Shown: positions 1 to 6,643, numbered from the stretch's first letter. The stretch: DNA of 8,483 nt from JBAXGW01 sp037139195 (GCA_037139195.1 JBAXGW010000115.1:1-8483); one strand, 5' to 3'. Made by a program: numbers and translations. The notes: a model not told the origin generated them from the sequence alone.

Positions 1-54
1 GTTAATGATAGTAAAATCGAAATAATATTAGATGAGTAAAGGGGATACCCAGTT
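1..54 (+). mobile_element. Putative insertion-sequence end (terminal inverted repeat 30-54, element interior to the left)
   Basis: Positions 30-54 match the reverse complement of 8434-8458 at 23 of 25 bases; only the two bases at 37-38 differ. The match stops at 54/55, on the side of the host gene, and also stops after 25 bp on the inner side, as expected for the left and right ends of one insertion sequence. In frame 1 the inner bases read as a short open tail (V-N-D-S-K-I-E-I-I-L-D-E) closed by TAA at 37-39, which could be the C-terminus of a transposase reading toward the tip. The family cannot be named from 54 bases. A short interspersed palindromic repeat is the main alternative. Confidence 0.5.
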
Positions 55-218
55 AGATTTAATCTTATTCCATTGTATTTATGATGATTGCTAAATCCAA
101 GTCCCCAATTCCTTCCTCCTAATGATAAATAATGTTGTCCATTAACTATTTTTATAAAAAAAACAATTAGAAAGATAAAAAGAAACTTAATTACTATGAT
201 TTGCTTAATTTTCTTCAC
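1..218 (-). CDS. N-terminal fragment of a secreted protein, apparently interrupted by the repeat at 1-54
   Basis: A reverse-strand frame opens at a GTG (216-218) and stays open to the window edge, giving 72 codons. An in-frame TAA lies just upstream of the GTG, so translation cannot start much earlier. The N-terminus is a textbook export signal: basic KKIKQ, then a long hydrophobic stretch at about residues 7-25, then a small/polar region ending in N-G-Q near 26-28, a common Bacteroidota cleavage context. The mature part has a glycine-rich stretch (LSLGGRNWGLGF) and a YNGIRLNL segment. This resembles beta-rich Bacteroidota surface proteins with NG(L/I)R-type repeats, but the resemblance is from memory and no family is assigned. 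From about residue 55 the frame enters the 25-bp repeat, so the last residues probably belong to an inserted element. The gene is therefore probably a broken remnant. Confidence 0.5.
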   Translation of the reverse strand, partial: MKKIKQIIVIKFLFIFLIVFFIKIVNGQHYLSLGGRNWGLGFSNHHKYNGIRLNLTGYPLYSSNIISILLSL

Positions 219-299
219 AAAAAATTAATTAGATAGATTCAATATTGTATTTAAATAAATGTATTTTTATTTTTGATGACATTATAATTCTATGCTTTA

Positions 300-388
300 T
301 ATATTTGTTAATATCGACTTCAAATATAATTAATATTTATGTCAAATTTATATTTTTACGCAACTCAATCGTTTATTCCTTATTTTTG
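300..388 (+). promoter_or_regulatory. Candidate forward promoter(s) for the Gate-domain gene
   Basis: Two exact matches to the Bacteroidota -7 box TAnnTTTG lie on the forward strand: TATATTTG at 300-307 and TATTTTTG at 381-388. The second is followed by CA and sits 5 bp before the ATG at 394, which would give an almost leaderless transcript. The first would give a leader of about 80 nt. No convincing TTTG -33 box is seen at the usual 19-20 bp spacing for either. Such matches are frequent in AT-rich DNA, so both are only candidates. Confidence 0.35.
321..328 (-). promoter_or_regulatory. Candidate reverse -7 box for the truncated secreted-protein gene
   Basis: The reverse strand reads TATATTTG here, an exact TAnnTTTG match about 100 bp upstream of the GTG at 218. 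No -33 TTTG is seen at the normal spacing. The region 219-393 has no other supported feature. Confidence 0.25.
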
Positions 389-393
389 CATTT

Positions 394-1350
394 ATGAATA
401 TTAAAGAAATAGCAAAAAATATTTTATTCGATACCTATAAGGCATCTACGGCTTTATTCAAAATAATGATTCCGGTTTCTATTGTGGTGCGTATTTTACA
501 AGAAACGGGCTTGATTCATAATGTTGGCGATGCTCTTAATCCGCTCATGAAGTTGGTTGGCTTACCTGGCGAAATGGGGCTTGTTTGGGCTACTACAATG
601 ATTACCAACTTGTATGGGGGAATTCTGGCTCTTGTTGCTATACAAGGTTCTGTTTCGCTCACTGTTGCTCAGGTTACAGTATTAACCACTATGATGCTTG
701 TAGCTCATACATTCCCAATTGAACTTCAAGTTGCACGCAAGGCAGGTGTAAAACTGAGAGCAATGTTTATTTTGCGTTTTAGCTTTGCTTTAGTTTTAGG
801 AATACTGCTTAATTGGTTTTATAAAAGTTTCGATATGTTGCAGCAACATGCAGTAATAACATTTAAAACGAATAAGGTACTAAATCCATCGTGGCTCGAA
901 TGGGGCATTTCGGAAATAAAAAACTATGGAATAATACTGTTGGTCATATTTTCGCTTATTCTTATGATGAAAATATTAAATTTAACAGGTGTAATTAAAC
1001 TTATTACCAAACTTTTTAAGCCAATATTAGGTGTTATGGGCATAGGCTCAGAAGTAATTACAATAACAATTATTGGTCTAACTCTTGGAATTGCTTATGG
1101 TGGAGCGCTTATAATAAAAGAAACCGAACAAAAGAAAGTCAAAGTACGTGATGTTTTTTATGCTCTTACCTTAATGGGCCTATGCCACAGTATGATTGAA
1201 GATACATTATTGATGATAGCACTTGGTGGCGATATCAGCGGTGTTTTATTTGCTCGAATAATTTTTGCGTTTATTGTTACTTACCTAATTGTTCGCTTTA
1301 CAAAGAATTTAAGTAACGAGTTTTTTAAAAAGTATTTGGTTAGAGAATAA
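394..1350 (+). CDS. Gate/nucleoside-recognition domain integral membrane protein
   Basis: This 318-residue polytopic inner-membrane protein resembles the nucleoside recognition (Gate) domain family, a group of putative transporters whose substrates are mostly unknown. Hydrophobic segments lie near residues 20-36, 62-83, 92-106, 125-142, 177-195, 219-241, 255-275 and 283-301. The chain is an internal duplication. The first half has P50...GLPGE and YGG at 74-76, then H105-T-F-P-I-E110. The second half has P210...GIGSE and YGG at 235-237, then H265-S-M-I-E269. The two halves are separated by a more polar segment at about 145-172. The ATG at 394 is chosen because the next Met (residue 24) would cut into the first membrane helix. 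The gene stands alone on the forward strand and converges on priA with only 10 bp between the stops. The family call is fairly secure; the substrate cannot be inferred. Confidence 0.8.
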   Translation: MNIKEIAKNILFDTYKASTALFKIMIPVSIVVRILQETGLIHNVGDALNPLMKLVGLPGEMGLVWATTMITNLYGGILALVAIQGSVSLTVAQVTVLTTMMLVAHTFPIELQVARKAGVKLRAMFILRFSFALVLGILLNWFYKSFDMLQQHAVITFKTNKVLNPSWLEWGISEIKNYGIILLVIFSLILMMKILNLTGVIKLITKLFKPILGVMGIGSEVITITIIGLTLGIAYGGALIIKETEQKKVKVRDVFYALTLMGLCHSMIEDTLLMIALGGDISGVLFARIIFAFIVTYLIVRFTKNLSNEFFKKYLVRE

Positions 1351-1360
1351 CTATTCTGTC

Positions 1361-3835
1361 TTATAATGGATCAACATTAAAACTAATGCTTACTTGCTTG
1401 AAATCCTTTTGTAGTTTCACATTATCGCTATGAGCTAAAATTTCCTTTTTTAATTCGGCTAAATTTTTTGCATGAACTTCTTTCACCATTATTTCTTTTA
1501 CAAAAAGATTTTTAATTCTCGAAACCACCGGATATTCAGGTCCAAGAATATATCCGCTATGCTTCTGCCTTAAAAGCCTAGCTAATTCATTTGAAGCTTT
1601 GTCAAGGATATGTTCTTCCTTGTGGCGTAAAGAAATTTTAATTAAACGAGTAAAAGGTGGATAGCTGAATTTTTGTCGCTCTACAATTTCATTTTCAAAA
1701 AGTTGCGAATAACTTGAATCAATAATATGTTGAATTATTGGATGATTTGGAGTAAATGTTTGAATAATAACATTTCCTTGTTTCCCTTTTCTGCCAGCCC
1801 TTCCACTAACCTGAGTCATCATTTGATAACTTCTTTCATGTGCCCTGAAATCAGGAAACAGCAGCATATTGTCGGCATTTAAAACACCTACCAAACTCAC
1901 ATTGTCAAAATCAAGTCCTTTGGTAATCATTTGCGTTCCTACTAAAATATCAACTTTTCTTTGCTCAAAATCGCTGATAATTCTATCGTATGCATTTCTT
2001 TTTCGTGTTGTATCGTGATCCATTCTCGATATTTTTGCATCAGGAAAGAAAATCGCAATTTCTTCTTCAATTTTTTCGGTCCCAAATCCTGAGAAACGAA
2101 TATCGGTGCTATTACAAGCAGGACAAATTACAGGAACTGGCGTAGCATAACCGCAATAATGACATTTTAAGGCATTTGCTTTTTTATGGTAAGTAAGAGT
2201 TACATTGCAATACTTACACATCGGAATCCAACCACATGTATTACATTCTAAATGTGGCGAAAAACCCCGTCTGTTCTGAAAAAGAATAACTTGTTCTTTT
2301 TTATCGAGTGCTCTTCCAATGGCATCAACCAAAACTGGACTAAAATGGGATTTCATTTTCTTGCTTTGGTAGGCATCTTTTAGGTCGGCAATATTTATTT
2401 TTGGTAATTCTACATCACCAAAGCGTTTATTTAATTCAACTAAAGCAAATTTGCCATATTTCGCATTATAATATGTTTCTATTGATGGTGTTGCACTGCC
2501 TAAAAGTATTTTAGTATTATGAAGTTTAGCTAAAACAATAGCAGCATCTCTTGCATGGTATCTAGGCGATGGGTCGAATTGTTTAAATGAGGTTTCGTGT
2601 TCTTCGTCAACAATGATAATCCCTAAATTATCAAAAGGCATAAATATAGAAGAGCGAGCACCAAGAATAACAGATGGTTTGGCTATAGTTTGATTAGGAT
2701 TTATAAGAGAATCGTAAATTTCTATTCGCTCATTGTCGCTAAATTTGCTATGATATACACCCACGTTTCTGCCAAAAACTTTTCGTAGTCGATTAATAAT
2801 TTGCGAAGTTAAAGCAATTTCGGGCAAAAGATAAAGTGCCTGTTTGCCATCAGAAATAGCTTCTTCAATCAGTTTTATATAAATTTCTGTTTTCCCACTC
2901 GAAGTAATACCATGTAGCAAAACCACATCATTATCTTCGAATTTAGCTTTTATTTCTGCAATAGCAGTTTGCTGATGTTCATTTAGTGTTTTATTTGCAG
3001 GTGTTTCAGTGTGAAAATCTTTAATACGACTTTGTCGAAACTCTTGTTGTATAAAAATATTTTTTTCTATTAATGAATTCAAAGCAGCAGAAGACGATTC
3101 AACCATTGAACTCAGCAATGGGCGGTCGACATAGCCATAAAAATTATTTTCTTTTTTATTTAATTGAAAATAAGCCAACAATATTTCTATTTGTTTGGGT
3201 GCACGCTTTAGCCTTTCGAAAAGAGCTTCAATAGCAAAATCGTTATGAAAATCAGGAGACAAACTAACCTGATTAATTATTTTTGGTTTGTAGCTATTAA
3301 TAATTTCTTCTTCTAAAAGAGCAATTTCTTTTTTCAAAAGCCCTTGTATTGAAGGAAGTACACTTTTGTTTTCGAGAATATCAGCAGCTTCTTTGTAGGT
3401 AAGCTTTGTTTTGTGTTCTAAAACCTGTACAAGTAAGAATTCATTATTTGATAAATTGGCGTAATCAATTTCAATATCTGGATTAAGTACAATATTGGTT
3501 TCGCTACTAAGTTTCATGCCCGATGGTAGAGCCGCATTCATAACTTCGCCAATTGAGCACATATAATAATTAGCAATCCATTCCCAAAATTTTAGTTGTT
3601 TCGCATTTACGCAAGGAAAATCGTCAATTACCGAAAGTATATATTTAGCTTCGTATTTAGTAGGTGGATTTTCGTGAATAGAATGAATTAAGCCTGTGAT
3701 AACTTTTTTGGGTCCAAATTGCACCAATACTCTTTTTCCAGCAGCAACTTCTTCATTTAAAGCAACTGGAACTCGATATGTATAAAGAGCATTAAGAGGT
3801 AAAGGAACAACAATATCAACAAAAAAAGTTTGCAT
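1361..3835 (-). CDS. priA: Primosomal protein N' (PriA), replication-restart 3'-5' DNA helicase
   Basis: PriA recognises stalled or collapsed replication forks and promotes reloading of the replicative helicase. The 824-residue chain is full length, somewhat longer than the roughly 730 residues of E. coli PriA. It has an N-terminal 3'-end DNA-binding domain (about 1-105), a linker/winged-helix region, and a superfamily 2 helicase core with Walker A GITSSGKT (309-316), DEEH box (410-413) and GSATPS motif III (446-451). The second helicase lobe has GTQMITKGLDF (633-643) and QVSGRAGR (675-682). Eight cysteines in four pairs (531/534, 540/543, 558/561, 571/574) form the two zinc sites inserted in the helicase. 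All key residues look intact. The ATG lies 9 bp after the pfkA stop, so the two are probably cotranscribed. Confidence 0.97.
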   Translation of the reverse strand: MQTFFVDIVVPLPLNALYTYRVPVALNEEVAAGKRVLVQFGPKKVITGLIHSIHENPPTKYEAKYILSVIDDFPCVNAKQLKFWEWIANYYMCSIGEVMNAALPSGMKLSSETNIVLNPDIEIDYANLSNNEFLLVQVLEHKTKLTYKEAADILENKSVLPSIQGLLKKEIALLEEEIINSYKPKIINQVSLSPDFHNDFAIEALFERLKRAPKQIEILLAYFQLNKKENNFYGYVDRPLLSSMVESSSAALNSLIEKNIFIQQEFRQSRIKDFHTETPANKTLNEHQQTAIAEIKAKFEDNDVVLLHGITSSGKTEIYIKLIEEAISDGKQALYLLPEIALTSQIINRLRKVFGRNVGVYHSKFSDNERIEIYDSLINPNQTIAKPSVILGARSSIFMPFDNLGIIIVDEEHETSFKQFDPSPRYHARDAAIVLAKLHNTKILLGSATPSIETYYNAKYGKFALVELNKRFGDVELPKINIADLKDAYQSKKMKSHFSPVLVDAIGRALDKKEQVILFQNRRGFSPHLECNTCGWIPMCKYCNVTLTYHKKANALKCHYCGYATPVPVICPACNSTDIRFSGFGTEKIEEEIAIFFPDAKISRMDHDTTRKRNAYDRIISDFEQRKVDILVGTQMITKGLDFDNVSLVGVLNADNMLLFPDFRAHERSYQMMTQVSGRAGRKGKQGNVIIQTFTPNHPIIQHIIDSSYSQLFENEIVERQKFSYPPFTRLIKISLRHKEEHILDKASNELARLLRQKHSGYILGPEYPVVSRIKNLFVKEIMVKEVHAKNLAELKKEILAHSDNVKLQKDFKQVSISFNVDPL

Positions 3836-3844
3836 TTTAGTAGT

Positions 3845-4834
3845 TTAAATTGACAACATTTCAGCTAAACGCAATAAATTATAGTTAATATCTAAATGAT
3901 GCTTAGTAGCTTTTTCAAATGGGACATAAACTACTTCTTTGTTTAAAACACCGGTCATAACCGATTTTTCGCCTTTTAGTAATCCTTCAACACATCCTGC
4001 GCCCATTGTGCTTGCTAAAACACGGTCGAAACAAGTTGGGGAACCACCACGCTGAATATGACCAAGAACGGCAACTCTTGTATCGTAATGATCAAATTTT
4101 TCTTTTACCTTTCTAGCTACCTCATAAGCTCCGCCTTCTTTCTCGCCCTCAGCAACTATAACGATGCCACTCGATTTATTTTTTCTTCTACCTTTTTCAA
4201 GTTTTTCAATTAATTGTTCAATATACATTTTTGATTCCGGAATAAGTACTGCCTCGGCACCACATGCAATTCCGCTTCTGAGAGCAATAAAACCTGCATC
4301 ACGACCCATTACTTCTACAAAAAACAATCGACTATGAGAACTAGCAGTATCTCTAATTTTATCAACAGCCTCAACTACAGTATTTAGAGCAGTATCATAA
4401 CCAATGGTATTATCGGTTCCAAATAAATCGTTGTCGATAGTACCTGGAGCTCCAATTACTGGGATATTATAACGTTTGCTTAGCTCAGCAGCGCCTCTGA
4501 AAGATCCATCGCCGCCAATTACAACCAAAGCATCAATTTCGTGTTTCTTAATATTCTCAAAGGCTTTACTCATTCCTTCTTCAGTTTTAAACTCTTCGCT
4601 TCTAGCCGATTTTAAGATGGTTCCGCCACGTTGAATAATATTAGCAACCGAATGAGAACAAAGTTCTTCAATTTCATCGTTAATTAAGCCAGTATATCCA
4701 TGATAAATACCTTCAACTTTTAGATTGTGAAAAACTGCACAACGCACAACAGCACGAATGCAAGCGTTCATTCCAGGAGCATCGCCGCCTGAAGTTAAAA
4801 CACCAATTTTTTTTATTCCGAAAATATTCTTCAT
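3845..4834 (-). CDS. pfkA: ATP-dependent 6-phosphofructokinase
   Basis: It phosphorylates fructose 6-phosphate to fructose 1,6-bisphosphate, the committed step of glycolysis, in the cytoplasm. Numbered from the chosen ATG (329 residues), it has the nucleotide loop GVLTSGGDAPG (11-21), GGDGS (107-111), the catalytic PGTIDND (130-136, base D134), the substrate motif VMGRDAG (175-181) and HIQRGGSP (259-266). Gly at 110 and Gly at 131, where pyrophosphate-using enzymes usually have Asp and Lys, point to ATP as donor. The effector-site arginines of the E. coli enzyme are partly kept (R27, R31, R169), but the residue aligned with its R54 appears to be Ser60, so allostery may differ. The frame extends upstream to ATG 4855 and TTG 4870. 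ATG 4834 is preferred because it gives the usual short lead into the GVLTSGG motif. It is the first gene of a probable pfkA-priA operon. Confidence 0.95.
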   Translation of the reverse strand: MKNIFGIKKIGVLTSGGDAPGMNACIRAVVRCAVFHNLKVEGIYHGYTGLINDEIEELCSHSVANIIQRGGTILKSARSEEFKTEEGMSKAFENIKKHEIDALVVIGGDGSFRGAAELSKRYNIPVIGAPGTIDNDLFGTDNTIGYDTALNTVVEAVDKIRDTASSHSRLFFVEVMGRDAGFIALRSGIACGAEAVLIPESKMYIEQLIEKLEKGRRKNKSSGIVIVAEGEKEGGAYEVARKVKEKFDHYDTRVAVLGHIQRGGSPTCFDRVLASTMGAGCVEGLLKGEKSVMTGVLNKEVVYVPFEKATKHHLDINYNLLRLAEMLSI

Positions 4835-4899
4835 TTCTTTACATTTTTTATTCATAAAATTATCAGTCAACTAAAATAGTTTTCTGAAAATAATTTTTA

Positions 4900-4930
4900 C
4901 AAATATACATAATAAGTATCTTAAATTAAA
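4900..4930 (-). promoter_or_regulatory. Candidate pfkA-priA promoter
   Basis: On the reverse strand TATATTTG (4900-4907) is an exact TAnnTTTG -7 box. A TTTA at 4927-4930, 19 bp further upstream, is a one-mismatch -33 box. This would give a 5' leader of about 40-60 nt before the ATGs at 4855/4834. Confidence 0.5.
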
Positions 4931-4939
4931 GCAGCATGA

Positions 4940-5007
4940 ACCTCTATTTTTAATTGGTTTATATCAATTAATTAGTTTTCAAAAATGTTTTCAAATTAAA
5001 TAGAGGT
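4940..5007. repeat. Inverted repeat in the pfkA/rplU divergent region
   Basis: ACCTCTATTT (4940-4949) is perfectly repeated in inverse orientation as AAATAGAGGT (4998-5007), and the pairing can extend by AATT past a 2-nt bulge. A second, inner stem TAATTG/CAATTA (4951-4956 and 4965-4970) and a duplicated GTTTTC (4975-4980, 4987-4992) lie between the arms. There is no T-tract after either arm, and the repeat lies upstream of both flanking promoters. It is therefore not a terminator of either gene. An operator or an unannotated small RNA is possible. Confidence 0.55.
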
Positions 5008-5058
5008 ATCTTTACAATACAAATAAAGATTAATCAATACAAAAAATTATGTATCAAA

Positions 5059-5090
5059 TTTGATTATATGAAAATTTATTTCTACATTTG
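5059..5090 (+). promoter_or_regulatory. Promoter of rplU-rpmA
   Basis: TTTG at 5059-5062 and TACATTTG at 5083-5090, separated by 20 bp, match the Bacteroidota -33/-7 consensus (TTTG, about 19-20 bp, TAnnTTTG). Transcription would begin near 5095, giving a leader of about 35 nt before the rplU ATG at 5130. A TTG at 5088 opens the same frame but lies inside this -7 box, which argues against its use as the start codon. Confidence 0.65.
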
Positions 5091-5129
5091 CAGCCCTTAA
5101 AAGGAAAAATTAATTTAAACTATTATAAC

Positions 5130-5444
5130 ATGTACGCTATTGTTGACATCCAAGGCCAACAGTTTAAAGTGGAAAAAGACAGAAGCATTTTTGTTCATCG
5201 TCTAGAAGCTGAAGAAGGCGCTAAAGTAGAATTTAGCAAAGTTCTTTTAGTTGATAACAATGGAACTGTTTCTATCGGAACTCCCACTGTTGAAGGAGCT
5301 AAAGTTCAAGCAACTGTGCTCAGTCACTGCAAAGGTGATAAGGTAATCGTATTCAAAAAGAAAAGAAGAAAAGGCTATCAAAAAGCCAACGGTCACCGTC
5401 AATATTTATCAAAAATTCAAATTGAAGCAATTTCATTAAAGTAA
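5130..5444 (+). CDS. rplU: 50S ribosomal protein L21
   Basis: L21 binds 23S rRNA in the large ribosomal subunit. The 104-residue product has the canonical start MYAIVDIQGQQFKVEKD, a central beta-rich part, and the basic C-terminal signature KKKRRKGYQKANGHRQ followed by a short IQIEAI tail. The length is normal for the family. The frame continues upstream to a TTG at 5088, but that would add 14 residues not found in L21 and would start inside the promoter, so ATG 5130 is used. No Shine-Dalgarno site is visible; the upstream bases are A/T-rich, as is usual in this phylum. rpmA follows after 26 bp, the conserved L21-L27 pair. Confidence 0.97.
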   Translation: MYAIVDIQGQQFKVEKDRSIFVHRLEAEEGAKVEFSKVLLVDNNGTVSIGTPTVEGAKVQATVLSHCKGDKVIVFKKKRRKGYQKANGHRQYLSKIQIEAISLK

Positions 5445-5470
5445 TTATTAACCGGAAAAATTAAATCTAT

Positions 5471-5728
5471 ATGGCACATAAGAAAGGCGTCGGTAGTTCG
5501 AATAACGGTAGAGAATCGCACTCAAAACGATTAGGTATCAAAATATTCGGCGGTCAAGTGATCAAAGCCGGCAATATCATCGTTCGTCAAAGAGGAACAA
5601 AACACAATCCGGGAGATAATGTAGGTATTGGAAAAGACCATACTTTATTTGCTTTAACTGATGGTGTTGTAGTTTTCAAACGCACAAGAGACGATAAATC
5701 CGTTGTAACTGTTGCTCAAAACGCATAG
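5471..5728 (+). CDS. rpmA: 50S ribosomal protein L27
   Basis: L27 is a large-subunit protein whose flexible N-terminus reaches toward the peptidyl-transferase centre. The 85-residue product begins MAHKKGVGSSNNGRESHSKR, with no N-terminal extension of the kind that some Firmicutes process. It continues with FGGQ, the highly conserved IIVRQRGTKHNPGDNVGIGKD core (about 37-57) and HTLFAL, then a VVVFKR strand. Length and motifs are fully typical. It is the second gene of the rplU operon, and a strong intrinsic terminator begins 26 bp after the stop. Confidence 0.97.
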   Translation: MAHKKGVGSSNNGRESHSKRLGIKIFGGQVIKAGNIIVRQRGTKHNPGDNVGIGKDHTLFALTDGVVVFKRTRDDKSVVTVAQNA

Positions 5729-5754
5729 TTAGAACTGTTTATTTAAAATATATT

Positions 5755-5788
5755 AAAAACTCCTGGTTCTAAATCAGGAGTTTTTTTT
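5755..5788 (+). terminator. Intrinsic terminator after rpmA
   Basis: ACTCCTG (5759-5765) pairs with CAGGAGT (5775-5781) around a 9-nt loop. The stem can be lengthened by the flanking A-run and T-run, and eight T residues follow (5781-5788). This is a classic Rho-independent terminator closing the rplU-rpmA unit. Confidence 0.9.
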
Positions 5789-5795
5789 AATTTTG
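5788..5795 (+). promoter_or_regulatory. Candidate -7 box for the MORN-like gene
   Basis: TAATTTTG is an exact TAnnTTTG match starting at the last base of the rpmA terminator T-tract, 34 bp before the preferred ATG at 5829. No clear -33 box is seen, because the expected place falls in the terminator stem-loop. Confidence 0.35.
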
Positions 5796-5828
5796 ATTTT
5801 GTCTCGCATCTCAAATATGATATATAAA

Positions 5829-6581
5829 ATGAAAATACTTATTTTATTTTGCCTATCCATTCTATTCTTAGATATTTATCCCCAAAGTTTTGAAATAAAA
5901 ATTATCAATTCCGATACTTTTAAAGTTTTGCCTAATAATCTTCAATATTCCTTTTACGAAAGAAATTATCCGAAAAGCATTTCACTTCCAGATGGAAAGT
6001 GGTTGCAGATCGAAAATAATTTAAAGAAATATGAATTCTCTTTAGAAAACAACCTTCTTAATGGAGAGTGGAAAGAGTATAATTCAAAATCACTAATTAA
6101 GCAAAAAGGTTTCTTTTTTAATGGAGAAAAAACTGGGCCATTCTTCACATACAGAGATTCTGGTGAAATCTTTTCAATATATTATTTCTATCAATCGTCA
6201 ACTTCTGAGGTTTGCTTTTTCTATAATAATGGAAATATTGAGAGTCGAGCTATTGGTATTTCAGACAGTATTACGTTGCAAACTTTTTTTTATGAAAATG
6301 GAATGAAAGAATATGAAGGCTGTATCAAAAAGGGCAAAATATTAGAAAATGGATTAATTGAACAGTTTAATATTGATGAATGGAAATATTGGTATGAAAA
6401 CGGAGTTCTTAAATTAAAAGGTTGTTTTATTCACGGGAAAAGGAATTCTGTCTGGAATAATTATAATGATAAAGACGAATTTATCAAATCGGAATATTAT
6501 ATTGATGGAGTTTTAGTGAAAGAATCTAAAACAAATGAATTCGATATAGATGGTTCAATTAAAGGGATTATCAACAATTAG
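5829..6581 (+). CDS. Secreted MORN-variant (YwqK-like) repeat protein, function unknown
   Basis: The preferred 250-residue product starts MKILILFCLSILFLDIYPQS, a Sec signal peptide with likely cleavage near residues 18-20 and no lipobox. The rest is built from degenerate units of about 22-26 residues around aromatic-rich W/F-x-x-Y and (E)NG-type motifs. Examples are GEWKEYN (79-85), FFTYRDSGEI (105-114), CFFYNNGNIE (129-138), TFFYENGMKE (152-161), WKYWYENGVL (185-194) and VWNNYNDKDE (208-217), most followed by a G-x-x-x-G-like turn. This is the MORN_2/YwqK pattern; such proteins are often called antitoxins, but nothing here supports a toxin partner. ATG 5817 is an alternative start. The frame also opens at a TTG at 5793, but that lies in the putative -7 box. 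It sits alone between the rpmA terminator and serS. Role unknown; probably cell-surface or periplasmic. Confidence 0.75.
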   Translation: MKILILFCLSILFLDIYPQSFEIKIINSDTFKVLPNNLQYSFYERNYPKSISLPDGKWLQIENNLKKYEFSLENNLLNGEWKEYNSKSLIKQKGFFFNGEKTGPFFTYRDSGEIFSIYYFYQSSTSEVCFFYNNGNIESRAIGISDSITLQTFFYENGMKEYEGCIKKGKILENGLIEQFNIDEWKYWYENGVLKLKGCFIHGKRNSVWNNYNDKDEFIKSEYYIDGVLVKESKTNEFDIDGSIKGIINN

Positions 6582-6635
6582 AATGAAGTATAAATTAATT
6601 TCACTATATAATTCAAACTACAAAATCAAAATTTG

Positions 6636-6643
6636 TATTTTTG
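6636..6643 (+). promoter_or_regulatory. Candidate serS promoter -7 box
   Basis: TATTTTTG is an exact TAnnTTTG match, followed by CATT, 34 bp before the serS ATG. The same 12 bases (TATTTTTGCATT) occur before the Gate-domain gene at 381-392. No good -33 TTTG is seen at normal spacing. Confidence 0.5.

Noticed and set aside
4835..4870. Longer pfkA starts at TTG 4870 or ATG 4855
   Set aside because: They would add 12 or 7 residues before the usual short lead into the nucleotide-binding loop. ATG 4855 cannot be fully excluded.
5095..5104. CCTTAAAAGG palindrome in the rplU leader
   Set aside because: It would leave a 2-nt loop and a 4-bp stem, too small to call a regulatory hairpin.
5088..5129. 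N-terminal extension of L21 from a TTG
   Set aside because: The TTG is inside the -7 box, and the extra 14 residues are not part of the L21 family; ATG 5130 gives the canonical N-terminus.
5793..5828. Longer starts for the MORN-like gene (TTG 5793, ATG 5817)
   Set aside because: The TTG overlaps the terminator/promoter zone. ATG 5829 places the basic and hydrophobic parts of the signal peptide correctly; ATG 5817 remains possible.
5966..6148. 60-codon reverse-strand frame
   Set aside because: It lies antisense to the MORN-like gene and has no recognisable motif or promoter; it is a shadow frame.
6121..6306. 61-codon forward frame
   Set aside because: It overlaps the MORN-like gene in another frame and has no features of its own.
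5829..6581. Toxin-antitoxin system suggested by the YwqK family name
   Set aside because: No toxin-like gene is adjacent, and the protein carries an export signal, so the name alone is not evidence.
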